NCBI RefSeq assembly: GCF_003814555.1
Contig: NZ_RKQN01000002.1
Span: 620,001 to 684,000 of the forward strand
Direction: 5' to 3'
Source: Vulcaniibacterium tengchongense
GTDB taxonomy: Bacteria; Pseudomonadota; Gammaproteobacteria; Xanthomonadales; Xanthomonadaceae
DNA length: 64,000 nucleotides
Part shown: piece by piece, positions 1 through 12,393 of the stretch
Layout of the letters: every line of letters starts with the position of its first letter
Numbering within the stretch: the stretch's first letter is position 1
The notes under the pieces: generated by a model
What the model was told of the DNA's origin: nothing
Databases searched by the model: none
The model's input: only the letters and a program-made list of their open reading frames with translations
Position numbers and translations under genes: made by a program

Positions 1-1717
<1,717 letters not shown>

Positions 1718-1832
1718 TGCGTTCGTGGCTCGATCCCGGAAGGCGCGGGGGAGCGGCGATTGTCGCAACGCGGCCGCGTCCGCGGTACCCGTTGACAGCG
1801 CGGCGCGGGCGGGCTCGCGCCGCGCGGCCGCG

Positions 1833-2951
1833 TCACCGGCCCCGCTCGCCCGCGGCCAGCGGCCGCACGTATTCGAGCAGGCTGACCAGGGTCTTGCCCG
1901 GTTCTTCCCACGGAATCATGTGCGCCGAGCGCTCGAACCACACGCCGCGCTTGTACGGCGCGTCCACCTCGTCCAGCCAGGCCGCGGTGGGCTCCGACGG
2001 CGTGGTGTAGTCGTGGCGGCCCATGAACATCAGCACCGGGATCGGGAACTCGCGCACCGTGGTGTAGTCGACCTCGAGGAACTCCGGCAGCACCTTGGCG
2101 AGGGTGAACACGCTGCCGCGGTCGATCGCGCATACGTCCTGCGCGTCGTAGTCGGGCGACAGCAGCGGCGCGCGGTAGTAGTAGCGCGAGTGCTCGCGGA
2201 ACGCGCTCAGGCCGCCGTAGTGCTGCGCCCACTTGCGCGCCAGCACGATGCGCTCGCGGGTGATCGGCCGGTCGCCCGGGTACGGCGCGATCGTCTCCAT
2301 CTCGCGCACCGCCTCCTCGTTCCCGTGCAGCCTCGCCTGCCGCATGCCGTAGTCGAAGCTGATCCGCTCGTTCTCGCGGGTGTTGATCACCTGGCCGATG
2401 CCGACGTAGGCGTGGAACAGGTCCGGCCGCTTCAGCGCCGCGCCCATCGCGACGATCGTGCCCCAGCTGTGCCCCATCAGGATCAGCTTGTCCTTGCCGT
2501 AGCGGGCGCGCAGGTGCTCGGCCACCTCGATCGCGTCGTCGACGTAGCGCGAGATGCGCACCGTCCCGGCGATCGAGTCCGGGTCGACCGCGTTGTAGGT
2601 CTTGCCGGCGCCGCGCTGGTCCCAGTTGACCACGGTGAAGTATTCCTCGATCGGGCGCTGGAACTGCCACAGGCTGGGGGTCACCGGCGCGGCGGGCCCG
2701 CCGTGCACGAACAGGATCATCGGGTTGGCGCGGTCCTGCCCGCGCACGTTGAGCCACTGCTCGATGCCGCCGATCCGGGCCTTGTACGCCTCCTGCACGC
2801 CGCCGGGCGCGACGATGCGCTCGAGGTCCTCGATGACCTCGCGCGCCTTGGCGTAGGGCGCGACGTCGGGGCATTCCTGGGCGTGCGCGACGGAAACGGC
2901 CGCGGCGAGGCCGAGGAGGGCGGCAAGCAACGTCTTCCGGGATGAGGGCAT
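1833..2951 (-). CDS. Secreted alpha/beta hydrolase, proline iminopeptidase-like (S33 family)
   Basis: A 372-residue protein. I chose ATG 2951 because it starts a clean signal peptide ([20 protein letters not shown], cleavage likely after AHA at residue 24); the longer open frame upstream is arginine/proline-rich noise. Alpha/beta hydrolase landmarks are the oxyanion loop HGGPA (83-87), nucleophile elbow GHSWG with Ser162, and a late catalytic His in [17 protein letters not shown] plus DQRGAGK is typical of the prolyl iminopeptidase/tricorn-interacting S33 group, which releases N-terminal residues from peptides, but many relatives act on other esters or amides. Export suggests a periplasmic or extracellular role. 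It sits downstream of tex on the opposite side of a short gap; no operon is evident. Confidence 0.85.
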   Translation of the reverse strand: MPSSRKTLLAALLGLAAAVSVAHAQECPDVAPYAKAREVIEDLERIVAPGGVQEAYKARIGGIEQWLNVRGQDRANPMILFVHGGPAAPVTPSLWQFQRPIEEYFTVVNWDQRGAGKTYNAVDPDSIAGTVRISRYVDDAIEVAEHLRARYGKDKLILMGHSWGTIVAMGAALKRPDLFHAYVGIGQVINTRENERISFDYGMRQARLHGNEEAVREMETIAPYPGDRPITRERIVLARKWAQHYGGLSAFREHSRYYYRAPLLSPDYDAQDVCAIDRGSVFTLAKVLPEFLEVDYTTVREFPIPVLMFMGRHDYTTPSEPTAAWLDEVDAPYKRGVWFERSAHMIPWEEPGKTLVSLLEYVRPLAAGERGR

Positions 2952-3277
2952 GGGCGATCCGTGGTGTCGTGCCGCTCGGCACGGGGCGGGTGAGCGCCCG
3001 GATGCCGGTGCGATGGGTCGAACCGCACTCGGATCGGGCGGCCCCAAGGTGCCGGGCGGCGAAAGCCGCGGCCACTGCCTTGAGTCATGCCTCGCCGCCG
3101 GGCGGCTTGCATCGCGATCGCCGCGCCGCGGGGACCGGTCCGATCGGTCGATGTCGCGTCGTCGCGATCCGCCGGCGCGGCGGCCTGGCGCACCCACGAA
3201 GTCCATGGGAGCCGCCGCGCCCGGTCCGCGGCGCGGCGACGGCGCCCGCATCGGCCGCTCGGGCGTGCGGGCGCGCG
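2952..3277. other. Intergenic region, no gene seen
   Basis: About 326 bases between the hydrolase start and the end of the EF-hand gene, both on the minus strand. It should hold the hydrolase promoter, but I see no convincing -10/-35 or operator. Open frames here are arginine/alanine/proline-rich in every frame, as expected for non-coding high-GC DNA. Confidence 0.5.
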
Positions 3278-3610
3278 CTACTGCGGCGGCGCCGCCAGCT
3301 CGGCCGCGCCGAGGTAGCCGTCGCGATCGGTGTCCTGGCGGCGGAAGGTCGCGGCCAGGCGTGCGCGGTGCTCGGCGAGGTTCACCGGCTTGCCGCGGCC
3401 GCCGGGCAGTTCGGCGGGTTCGAGCTGGCCGTCGCCGTTGCGGTCCATGCGGGCGAAGGCGTAGCCCATCCAGTCCTGGTATTCGACCAGCGAGACGCGC
3501 CCGTCGCGGTCGGCGTCCATGCGCGACAGGTAGTCGGCGGTGCCGTGCACGGCCTGGCCGAAGGCGGCCGAAGCGGACGCGGCGAGGACCAACGGGAGCG
3601 CGAGCCGCAC
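3278..3610 (-). CDS. Exported EF-hand calcium-binding protein
   Basis: A small exported protein with three EF-hand loops: DADRDGRVSLVE, DRNGDGQLEPAE and DTDRDGYLGAAE. Each has acidic/Asn ligands at positions 1, 3 and 5 and a Glu at position 12, so Ca2+ binding is likely. The frame stays open to ATG 3691, but that stretch contains a terminator-like hairpin (3630-3658) belonging to the upstream desaturase. I therefore prefer GTG at 3610, which starts directly at the hydrophobic signal segment (VRLALPLVLAASASAAFG) and gives 110 residues; ATG 3691 would give 137. No strong ribosome-binding site decides it. Role unknown, probably periplasmic calcium binding or signalling. Confidence 0.75.
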   Translation of the reverse strand: MRLALPLVLAASASAAFGQAVHGTADYLSRMDADRDGRVSLVEYQDWMGYAFARMDRNGDGQLEPAELPGGRGKPVNLAEHRARLAATFRRQDTDRDGYLGAAELAAPPQ

Positions 3611-3629
3611 CGCGCGCGCGGCGGACGCG

Positions 3630-3658
3630 AAAAGGCCCGCACCGTCCGATGCGGGCCC
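3630..3658 (-). terminator. Rho-independent terminator of the desaturase gene
   Basis: On the minus strand an 8-bp stem GGCCCGCA/TGCGGGCC with an 8-base loop is followed by TTTT, 56 bases after the desaturase stop. It lies inside the longest reading of the EF-hand gene, which argues against that gene's most upstream start. Confidence 0.7.
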
Positions 3659-3713
3659 TTCGATGCGCGGCGGCGCAGCGGCGCGGTCCATCGCGGGGCG
3701 TGCCTCGCCCGGA

Positions 3714-4898
3714 TCAGGTCCGTGCCGGCGCCAGCGCGTAGCCCTTCAGCCGGGCCGAGAACGCCTGCAGCGCGGCGATGCCGCTGGCTTCGGCCTCGTT
3801 GCACCACGCGTGCAGCTTCTGCAGGGTGGCCTGGGCGTCGTGCGAGCGGTCGTCGAGGATCTGCGCCAGGCGCGCGCGGAACTCGGCCAGGGTCGCGATC
3901 TTCGGCCGCTCGGCCAGCCAGGCCTGCAGCTTGGCGCGCTTGTCCTCGTCCAGCCAGCGGCCGCCGTCGGCCAGGCCGTGGCGCAGCTTGCGCGGCAGCT
4001 TGAGCTTGGCCTCGCGCAGCGCCGGCAGGGTGACGTTGCGGTAGTAGTCGGTCATCGCCTGGAAGCGGATCGCCAGCAGCGCCTTCAGCGTCTCGCCGTC
4101 GGGCATGGCGATGTTCGGGCGCACGTCGAGCGCGGGCGCCACGCGCAGCACCTTGGCCAGGCGCAGCTTCTCCAGCAGCTTGATCGCGGTCCAGCCGATG
4201 TCGAACTCCCACTTGCGCAGGGCGAACTTGGCCGAGGACGGGAACGCGTGGTGGTTGTTGTGCAGCTCCTCGCCGCCGATCCAGAAGCCCCACGGGGTCA
4301 GGTTGGTCGCGGTGTCGGTGGTCTCGAAGTTGCGGTAGCCCCACCAGTGGCCGAGGCCGTTGACCACGCCGGCGGCCCAGAACGGGATCCACAGCATCTG
4401 CACCGCCCACACCGCCACGCCCTTGAAGCCGAACAGGGCGAAGCTGATGAACAGCAACAGGGTCGGGCCGAGGGTCGCGTACGGGGTGTACAGGCGGCGC
4501 TCGATCCAGTCGTCCGGGCAGCCCTTGCCGTACTTCTCGATGTCCTCGCGCTGGGCGCGGGCGGCGCGGTACAGCTCGACGCCACGCCACATCACCGTGT
4601 CGATGCCCTTGAACTGCGGGCTGTGCGGGTCCTCCTCGGTCTCGCACTTGGCGTGGTGCTTGCGATGGATCGCCGCCCACTCCTTGGTGATCATCGAGGT
4701 GGTCAGCCAGGTCCAGAAGCGGAAGAAGTGCGCCAGCACCGGGTGGAAGTCGACCGCGCGGTGCGCCATCGAACGGTGCAGGTAGAGGGTGACCGAGAAG
4801 ATGGTCAGCTGCGTCGCCACCAGCAGGTAGACGAGCAACTGGCCCCAGCCGGCCTGGAGCAGGCCGCCGGCGAGGAAATCGAGCAGGGAAATGGACAT
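3714..4898 (-). CDS. Membrane acyl-CoA/acyl-lipid desaturase (delta-9 type)
   Basis: A 394-residue integral membrane desaturase. Start ATG 4898 follows a GGAG ribosome-binding site; the 70 codons upstream in frame are non-coding in character. All three di-iron histidine boxes are present: HRSMAH (41-46), HRKHH (78-82) and HNNHH (213-217). Hydrophobic spans flank them (for example LLVYLLVATQLTIFSVTLYL and a second pair near 143-180). Such enzymes use O2 and an electron donor to introduce a cis double bond, tuning membrane fluidity. The length and the roughly 170-residue polar C-terminal extension resemble the Pseudomonas DesB type. It stands alone with its own terminator. Confidence 0.92.
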   Translation of the reverse strand: MSISLLDFLAGGLLQAGWGQLLVYLLVATQLTIFSVTLYLHRSMAHRAVDFHPVLAHFFRFWTWLTTSMITKEWAAIHRKHHAKCETEEDPHSPQFKGIDTVMWRGVELYRAARAQREDIEKYGKGCPDDWIERRLYTPYATLGPTLLLFISFALFGFKGVAVWAVQMLWIPFWAAGVVNGLGHWWGYRNFETTDTATNLTPWGFWIGGEELHNNHHAFPSSAKFALRKWEFDIGWTAIKLLEKLRLAKVLRVAPALDVRPNIAMPDGETLKALLAIRFQAMTDYYRNVTLPALREAKLKLPRKLRHGLADGGRWLDEDKRAKLQAWLAERPKIATLAEFRARLAQILDDRSHDAQATLQKLHAWCNEAEASGIAALQAFSARLKGYALAPART

Positions 4899-5437
4899 CA
4901 GGACTCCGGGGGATACGCAGGGGACCGGCGAGCCGACGATCCCAGGTCCGATCATGCCAGCCCAAGCCCACCCTTCGCTCGGGTATGGGCCGGATCTGTG
5001 ATGGGGTCGTTCAGGCCCGGCGCAAGCGCAGGCCCGATATTCGCACCCGCGCTGCCGCGCCGCGTCCGTGGATCGATCACCTTGCTGAACGAACGCTGCG
5101 GCCGTCACGGCGCCTGGCGCACCGCGCTCCTCTGCCGGCTGCGCATTGCCGTGGTCTTCCGGCCGCGAGCCGCGCCCGGCGCGCGGCGCGCGCCCGAACC
5201 AAGCGAATCGCGAGGGGGCGACTTCGCGCGCATGCGATGCGCGCGCCGCGCCAGCCGCGCGATCTGGAGCCTCGGGTGAGCCTTCCGGCGCACGCTGCGC
5301 GATGCACCAGCGACCCGGCCGCGCGGTTCTTCGCCCGGCAGCACCGAAGGCGATCCGACCGCTGACCGCGCATGCGGCCGGACCGGAAAACGGCGGCGCC
5401 GGCTGCCGCCCGCCGCGCGCCGACGTACGCTTGCGCC
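4899..5437. other. Divergent promoter region between desaturase and mutM, no gene seen
   Basis: A 539-base gap between two divergently transcribed genes, so it must carry both promoters. I do not see a confident -10/-35 pair or operator palindrome. The open frames in it (both strands) have the arginine- and alanine-rich composition of non-coding high-GC sequence and no recognisable motif. Confidence 0.5.
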
Positions 5438-6250
5438 ATGCCCGAACTGCCCGAAGTCGAAACCACCCGCCGCGGCCTGGCGCCGCACGTCGAGGGCCGC
5501 ACCGTCGCCGGCGTGGTCCTGCGCCGGCCCGACCTGCGCTGGCCGATCCCGCCCGAGATCGCGCGCGAGTTGCCGGGCCAGCGCATCGCCGCAGTGCGCC
5601 GGCGCGCCAAGTACCTGCTGCTCGACACCGCCGCCGGCAGCGCGCTGCTGCACCTGGGCATGTCCGGCAGCCTGCGGGTGCTGCCGGCCGATGCGCCGGT
5701 GCGCGCGCACGACCATGTCGACCTGGCGCTTGACTCCGGCCGGGTGCTGCGCTTCAACGATCCGCGCCGGTTCGGCTGCCTGCTCTGGCAGCCGCCGGGG
5801 CAGACCCACGCGCTGCTCGCCGGCCTCGGCCCGGAACCGCTTTCCGAGGCGTTCGACGGCGATTACCTGTTCGCGCTCAGCCGCGGCCGCAAGGCGCCGG
5901 TGAAGGCCTTCCTGATGGACCAGCGGGTCGTGGTCGGGGTAGGCAACATCTACGCCGCCGAGGCGCTGTTCGCCGCCGGGGTCTCGCCGCTGCGCCCGGC
6001 CGGGCGGGTCTCGCGCGAGCGCTACCGGCAGCTGGCGGAGGCGATCAAGCGCATCCTGCGGTACGCGATCGGCCGCGGCGGCACCACCCTGCGCGATTTC
6101 CTCGACCCGGACGGCGCGCCCGGCTATTTCGAGCAGGAACTGGCCGCCTACGGCCGCGGCGGCGAGCCCTGCCCGCGCTGCGGCCGGCCGCTGAAGCAGG
6201 CGGCGATCGGCCAGCGCACCACGGTCTGGTGCGGGCACTGCCAGCGCTAG
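5438..6250 (+). CDS. mutM: Formamidopyrimidine-DNA glycosylase (Fpg/MutM)
   Basis: A 270-residue base-excision repair enzyme that removes 8-oxoguanine and formamidopyrimidines and cleaves the abasic site. The mature N-terminus [13 protein letters not shown] supplies the catalytic Pro2 and Glu3; ATG 5438 is required for this. Lys58 in RRRAKYLLL is the conserved beta-lysine, and the H2TH region contains [13 protein letters not shown]. The C-terminal zinc finger is intact (CPRC...CGHC with the terminal QR). Length matches the family. It ends 37 bases before the sigma factor gene but is unlikely to be functionally linked to it. Confidence 0.97.
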   Translation: MPELPEVETTRRGLAPHVEGRTVAGVVLRRPDLRWPIPPEIARELPGQRIAAVRRRAKYLLLDTAAGSALLHLGMSGSLRVLPADAPVRAHDHVDLALDSGRVLRFNDPRRFGCLLWQPPGQTHALLAGLGPEPLSEAFDGDYLFALSRGRKAPVKAFLMDQRVVVGVGNIYAAEALFAAGVSPLRPAGRVSRERYRQLAEAIKRILRYAIGRGGTTLRDFLDPDGAPGYFEQELAAYGRGGEPCPRCGRPLKQAAIGQRTTVWCGHCQR

Positions 6251-6287
6251 CCGCCCCGTGCGCGGCCGCTGAGCTATATTCCCCCCG

Positions 6288-6854
6288 ATGGCCGACTCCG
6301 CCGACATCACCTTGCTGCTGGATGCGGCACGCGGGGGCGACCGCGCGGCGCTGGACCGCGTGCTCGCCACGCTCTACCAGGAGCTGCACGCGATGGCCCG
6401 GCGCCAGCTCGCGGGGCAGCACGGCCATACCCTGGACGCGACCGCGCTGGTGCACGAGGCCTACCTGAAGCTGGTCGGCCGCCACGAGGCGCAGTTCGAC
6501 GACCGCGCCCACTTCTTCGCCTACGCCGCCTCGGCGATGCGCAGCGTCGTGGTCGACTACGCCCGCCAGCGCCTGGCGCAGAAGCGCGGCGGCGACCTGC
6601 ACCGGGTCACCGAGCTGCCCGACGACGTCGAAGGCGGCCTGCGCCTGGACGAGGAGACCCTGGGCCTGGACGCCGCCCTCACCAAGCTCGCCGCGGTCGA
6701 CCCGCGCCTGGCCCAGGTGGTCGAGCTGCGCTACTTCGCCGGCCTGTCGGAACTGGAGATCGCGGCGCTGCTGGAACGCTCCGAGCGCAGCATCCGCCGC
6801 GACTGGCAGAAGGCGCGGCTGTTCCTGCTGGCCTCGCTGAAAGACGGCCGATGA
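6288..6854 (+). CDS. ECF-type RNA polymerase sigma factor (TIGR02999-like group)
   Basis: A 188-residue sigma-70 family protein with only regions 2 and 4. Region 2 is recognisable by HTLDATALVHEAYLKL and the FFAYAASAMRSVVVDYARQRLAQKRGG segment (split here: FFAYAASAMR, then SVVVDYARQR). Region 4 carries the helix-turn-helix LSELEIAALLERSERSIRRDW. This signature matches the ECF group often found beside Ser/Thr kinases in Xanthomonads, Planctomycetes and Acidobacteria. The gene is followed 85 bases later by such a kinase, and no anti-sigma factor is nearby. In Vibrio (EcfP/PknT) and Xanthomonas (EcfK/PknS), kinase-linked ECF factors depend on the kinase; the same logic is plausible here but not shown by the sequence. 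Confidence 0.9.
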   Translation: MADSADITLLLDAARGGDRAALDRVLATLYQELHAMARRQLAGQHGHTLDATALVHEAYLKLVGRHEAQFDDRAHFFAYAASAMRSVVVDYARQRLAQKRGGDLHRVTELPDDVEGGLRLDEETLGLDAALTKLAAVDPRLAQVVELRYFAGLSELEIAALLERSERSIRRDWQKARLFLLASLKDGR

Positions 6855-6939
6855 AGGGGAACGCATGAAGAGGAGCGAGAAACGCGGGGAAACGGCCGCT
6901 CGTTCCCCGTTCCCGACCGCCCGCTCCTGATCCCGGGCC

Positions 6940-9768
<2,829 letters not shown>

Positions 9769-9882
9769 GGCACCCGCAACCGCTTCATCTCGGGACCGGG
9801 CACCCCCGCGTCCTTCGCCGCCTCCGCCGTGCGAAGCCGCCGCGCGGGCGGGCCGCCTGCCTCGGGGGCGGCGGAGGCAAAG

Positions 9883-10503
9883 CTACAGCAGCAGCGGCGG
9901 CTGCAGCGGCTCGATCGTGCCCTCGCCGCGCATCACCTTCTTGTACTCGGCGCGCGAGACCGAGACGTAGCGGTCGTTGCCGCCGATCTCCACCTGCGGC
10001 CCTTCGCGCACCGCGCGGCCCTGCGCGTCCACCCGCACCACCATCGTCGCCTTCTTGCCGCTGTGGCAGATGGTCTTGATCTCGGTCAGCTCGTCGGCCC
10101 AGGCGAGCAGGTACTGGCTGCCCTCGAACAGCTCGCCGCGGAAGTCGGTGCGCAGGCCGTAGCACAGCACCGGGATGCGCAGCGCGTCGACCACCTCGGT
10201 GAGTTGCCACACCTGGGCCTTGCTCAGGAACTGCGCCTCGTCGACCAGCACGCAGTGCAGCGGCCCGTGCGCGGCGATGTCGCGCTCCACCCTGGCCTGC
10301 AGGTCGTCGCCGCGCTCGAAGCCCATGCCCTCGGCGCGCAGGCCGATGCGCGAGGCGACCACGCCGGCGCCGGCGCGGTCGTCCAGGCGCGGGGTCAGGA
10401 TCGCCACCCGCATCCCCCGTTCGCGGTAGTTGTGCGCCGACTGCAGCAGCGTGGTGGTCTTCCCGGCGTTCATCGCCGAGTAGTAGAAGTAGAGCTTGGC
10501 CAT
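9883..10503 (-). CDS. tdk: Thymidine kinase (type II)
   Basis: A 206-residue salvage enzyme phosphorylating thymidine to dTMP with ATP. P-loop [10 protein letters not shown] is near the N-terminus, the Walker B-like VLVDEAQFL sits in the middle, and the lasso region contains [17 protein letters not shown]. Length and order match E. coli-type Tdk. One peculiarity: the structural zinc site, usually formed by two Cys pairs, is mostly lost (ICHSG and YVSVSR instead of Cys pairs), so the lasso domain probably folds without zinc; related Xanthomonas sequences look similar from memory. ATG 10503 has no strong ribosome-binding site. It stands alone. Confidence 0.95.
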   Translation of the reverse strand: MAKLYFYYSAMNAGKTTTLLQSAHNYRERGMRVAILTPRLDDRAGAGVVASRIGLRAEGMGFERGDDLQARVERDIAAHGPLHCVLVDEAQFLSKAQVWQLTEVVDALRIPVLCYGLRTDFRGELFEGSQYLLAWADELTEIKTICHSGKKATMVVRVDAQGRAVREGPQVEIGGNDRYVSVSRAEYKKVMRGEGTIEPLQPPLLL

Positions 10504-10572
10504 GGATCGAAACAGGAACGAAGGATCGGGGACGAGGAACCGGGGCGGAGGCCGGGCGCGGGCGGTGCGCGA

Positions 10573-11475
10573 TCACGCATCCGTTCGCCGTCCGTTGCGG
10601 GTTTCCGGGTTGGCCCGCCGCGCCGCCGCTTCCGCCCAGCGCCGCGCCATCGCCGGCGAAGTCATGCACATCGCGTCGAAGGTGACGGTGGTGACCGCGC
10701 GCTCCAGCAGCTGGATGTCGGCCTCGTGCTGGCGGGCGACGTGCGGGTCCTCGAAGAAGATCGCGCGGCGGCAGCGCCGCTCCAGCACCAGGTCGGCGAT
10801 CTGCGCGTCGCCGCCCATCGGGCCGCTGCGGTAGCGCTGCGCCCATTCGCGGTCCTGCGGCCAGCCGCGGCTCCAGGCCAGCTCGTTCAGGCGCTGGCCG
10901 GTGGTGCCGGTGGCGACGCGGCGGGCGAAGCGCGAGAGCAGGTCGAAGTGCTCGGCGGCGAAGGCCAGCATCTGCGGCTTCATCGCGTCGTGCGCGATCA
11001 GCGCCAGGGTCTGGCGCTCCAGCGCGTGCAGGTCGTCCGCCCCCGGGTCCGGCGCGAGGCCGGCGTGGAGGCGCTCCACCTCGATCCAGTCGCGCGCGCC
11101 GGCCATGGTGGACACGAACGGCTTGCCGTGGATCACGCACTGCCGCTTCAGCGCCAGCGCCTCGGGAAACACCGAGGACGGGTCGACCGGGTCGATCAGG
11201 TAGATCGCGCCGTCGAGCGCGCGCGCCGGATCGTCCGGGCCGGCCACTTCGGCGACCAGTTTCATCAGCCCGCCTTCGCGGCCGTAGGGATAGCGGCGCA
11301 GCCCCGGATGGCCGCCCAGCCGCCCTGCCGCGGCGATCGCATCGTAGGTGCGGCCGACCGCGTGCAGCTCCAGTCCCAGCTCGCGGATGCCCGCCTCGCA
11401 GGCGTCGAGCCAGCGGAACAGCGCGGCGTCCGCGCCCAGGTGGTGCAAGCGGTTGGCGGCCAGGCCCAGGCGCAT
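10573..11475 (-). CDS. mgsA: Methylglyoxal synthase with a degenerate duplicated N-terminal domain
   Basis: A 300-residue protein, twice the usual MGS length of about 150. The C-terminal half is a canonical synthase converting dihydroxyacetone phosphate to methylglyoxal and phosphate: phosphate-binding TGTTGQ (189-194), SGPMGGDAQ with catalytic Asp223, and FFEDPH with Asp243. The N-terminal half follows the same plan but in altered form: LGLAANRL matches the opening IAHDAM, VGRTYD replaces TGTTGQ, YPYGREGGLMK replaces the catalytic Asp loop, and IYLIDPVDP matches the FFEDP strand. It is therefore an internal duplication with an inactive copy. Start ATG 11475 follows a GGAA ribosome-binding site. 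No operon partner; a glyoxalase-fold gene lies 3 kb away. Confidence 0.85.
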   Translation of the reverse strand: MRLGLAANRLHHLGADAALFRWLDACEAGIRELGLELHAVGRTYDAIAAAGRLGGHPGLRRYPYGREGGLMKLVAEVAGPDDPARALDGAIYLIDPVDPSSVFPEALALKRQCVIHGKPFVSTMAGARDWIEVERLHAGLAPDPGADDLHALERQTLALIAHDAMKPQMLAFAAEHFDLLSRFARRVATGTTGQRLNELAWSRGWPQDREWAQRYRSGPMGGDAQIADLVLERRCRRAIFFEDPHVARQHEADIQLLERAVTTVTFDAMCMTSPAMARRWAEAAARRANPETRNGRRTDA

Positions 11476-11554
11476 GGGGGTTCCGTCGTGATCGGCACAG
11501 GCGCGCAGTCTATTACGCGCCCGCCACCCACCGGCGCGGCCGCCGCGGAGCGGG

Positions 11555-12283
11555 TCAGTCCGCCGGGTCGTCCACGGCCGTCGCGGGCCCGACCTCGACG
11601 TTGCCGTGCTTCCAGATCGCGTCTTCCACCGCCCAGTACGCGCGCGCGTCGAGGCGCCAGTCGGCGTATATCGCCGACAGGTCGAAATCGCCGGGGCCGC
11701 CGGGCGCGGCACCGGTCGGCCCGCTCACCTGCAGCCGGCCGTCGGTGTAGCCGGTGCGGCTGCCGGTGGTCCGCGAGCGCGCCTTCAGGATCGCGCGCTG
11801 CAGCCGCGGCTTGGCCGCCGCGTCGCCGAACTCGGCGTACAGCGCGCCGCCTTCGCGCAGCGCGCGTTCGCGTTCGTCCCGGCCGAGTTCGAGCCACATC
11901 TTCTCGCGCAGCACGACGAAGCCCGGGTACAGGCGCTCGGCGGCGAGGTCGGCCCAGGCGTAGGCGAGCGCGCGGTCGCGCCCGACCCCGACGCCATGCC
12001 AGTACATCAGGCTGATGCGGTGCTGCGAATACTTGTCGGCGTGGCGCGCGGCCCTGCGGAAATGGCGCAGCGCGTCGCGCCACTGCCCCTTGGCGGCGGC
12101 GTCGCCGCCGTACAGCCGCCACAGTTCGTTCGGGTGCGTGCGTGCCAGGCGCGTGCGCCGGTCGTAGTCGCGCGCGTGCATGCGGTCGGTGTCCGCGACC
12201 ACCGCCTGCGCCGCGACCGGCGGCTCCGCCGCCCGGGCCGCAACCGCCAGCGCACAACCCCAGACGATTGCGAAGATCCGCAT
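11555..12283 (-). CDS. Exported Sel1-repeat-like protein
   Basis: A 242-residue protein with a signal peptide (MRIFAIVWGCALAVAARA). Its middle contains helical repeats of the Sel1/TPR type, such as WRDALRHFRRAARHADKYSQ and RISLMYWHGVGVGRDRALAYAWADLAAE, the latter having the typical G-VG-D--KA pattern. The C-terminal 80 residues are unlike any family I recognise. ATG 12283 follows a GAGG ribosome-binding site. Sel1-like proteins usually act as scaffolds for protein contacts; here the protein should be periplasmic. It is transcribed away from the divergent rep gene. Function unknown. Confidence 0.75.
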   Translation of the reverse strand: MRIFAIVWGCALAVAARAAEPPVAAQAVVADTDRMHARDYDRRTRLARTHPNELWRLYGGDAAAKGQWRDALRHFRRAARHADKYSQHRISLMYWHGVGVGRDRALAYAWADLAAERLYPGFVVLREKMWLELGRDERERALREGGALYAEFGDAAAKPRLQRAILKARSRTTGSRTGYTDGRLQVSGPTGAAPGGPGDFDLSAIYADWRLDARAYWAVEDAIWKHGNVEVGPATAVDDPAD

Positions 12284-12393
12284 CGCGCCTCTCCCGCAGT
12301 GCCGCCGCGCGCCCGGCGCGGGGCGGACCTGGCCGCCCGGAGCCTGCGATGCGGCACAATACGCCGCCGCCTCCGCGGCAGCAAACCCCCGCC

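Noticed and set aside
3611-3691. Longer N-terminus of the EF-hand protein from ATG 3691
   Set aside because: The extra codons overlap an intrinsic terminator of the upstream gene and would bury the signal peptide behind 27 polar residues.
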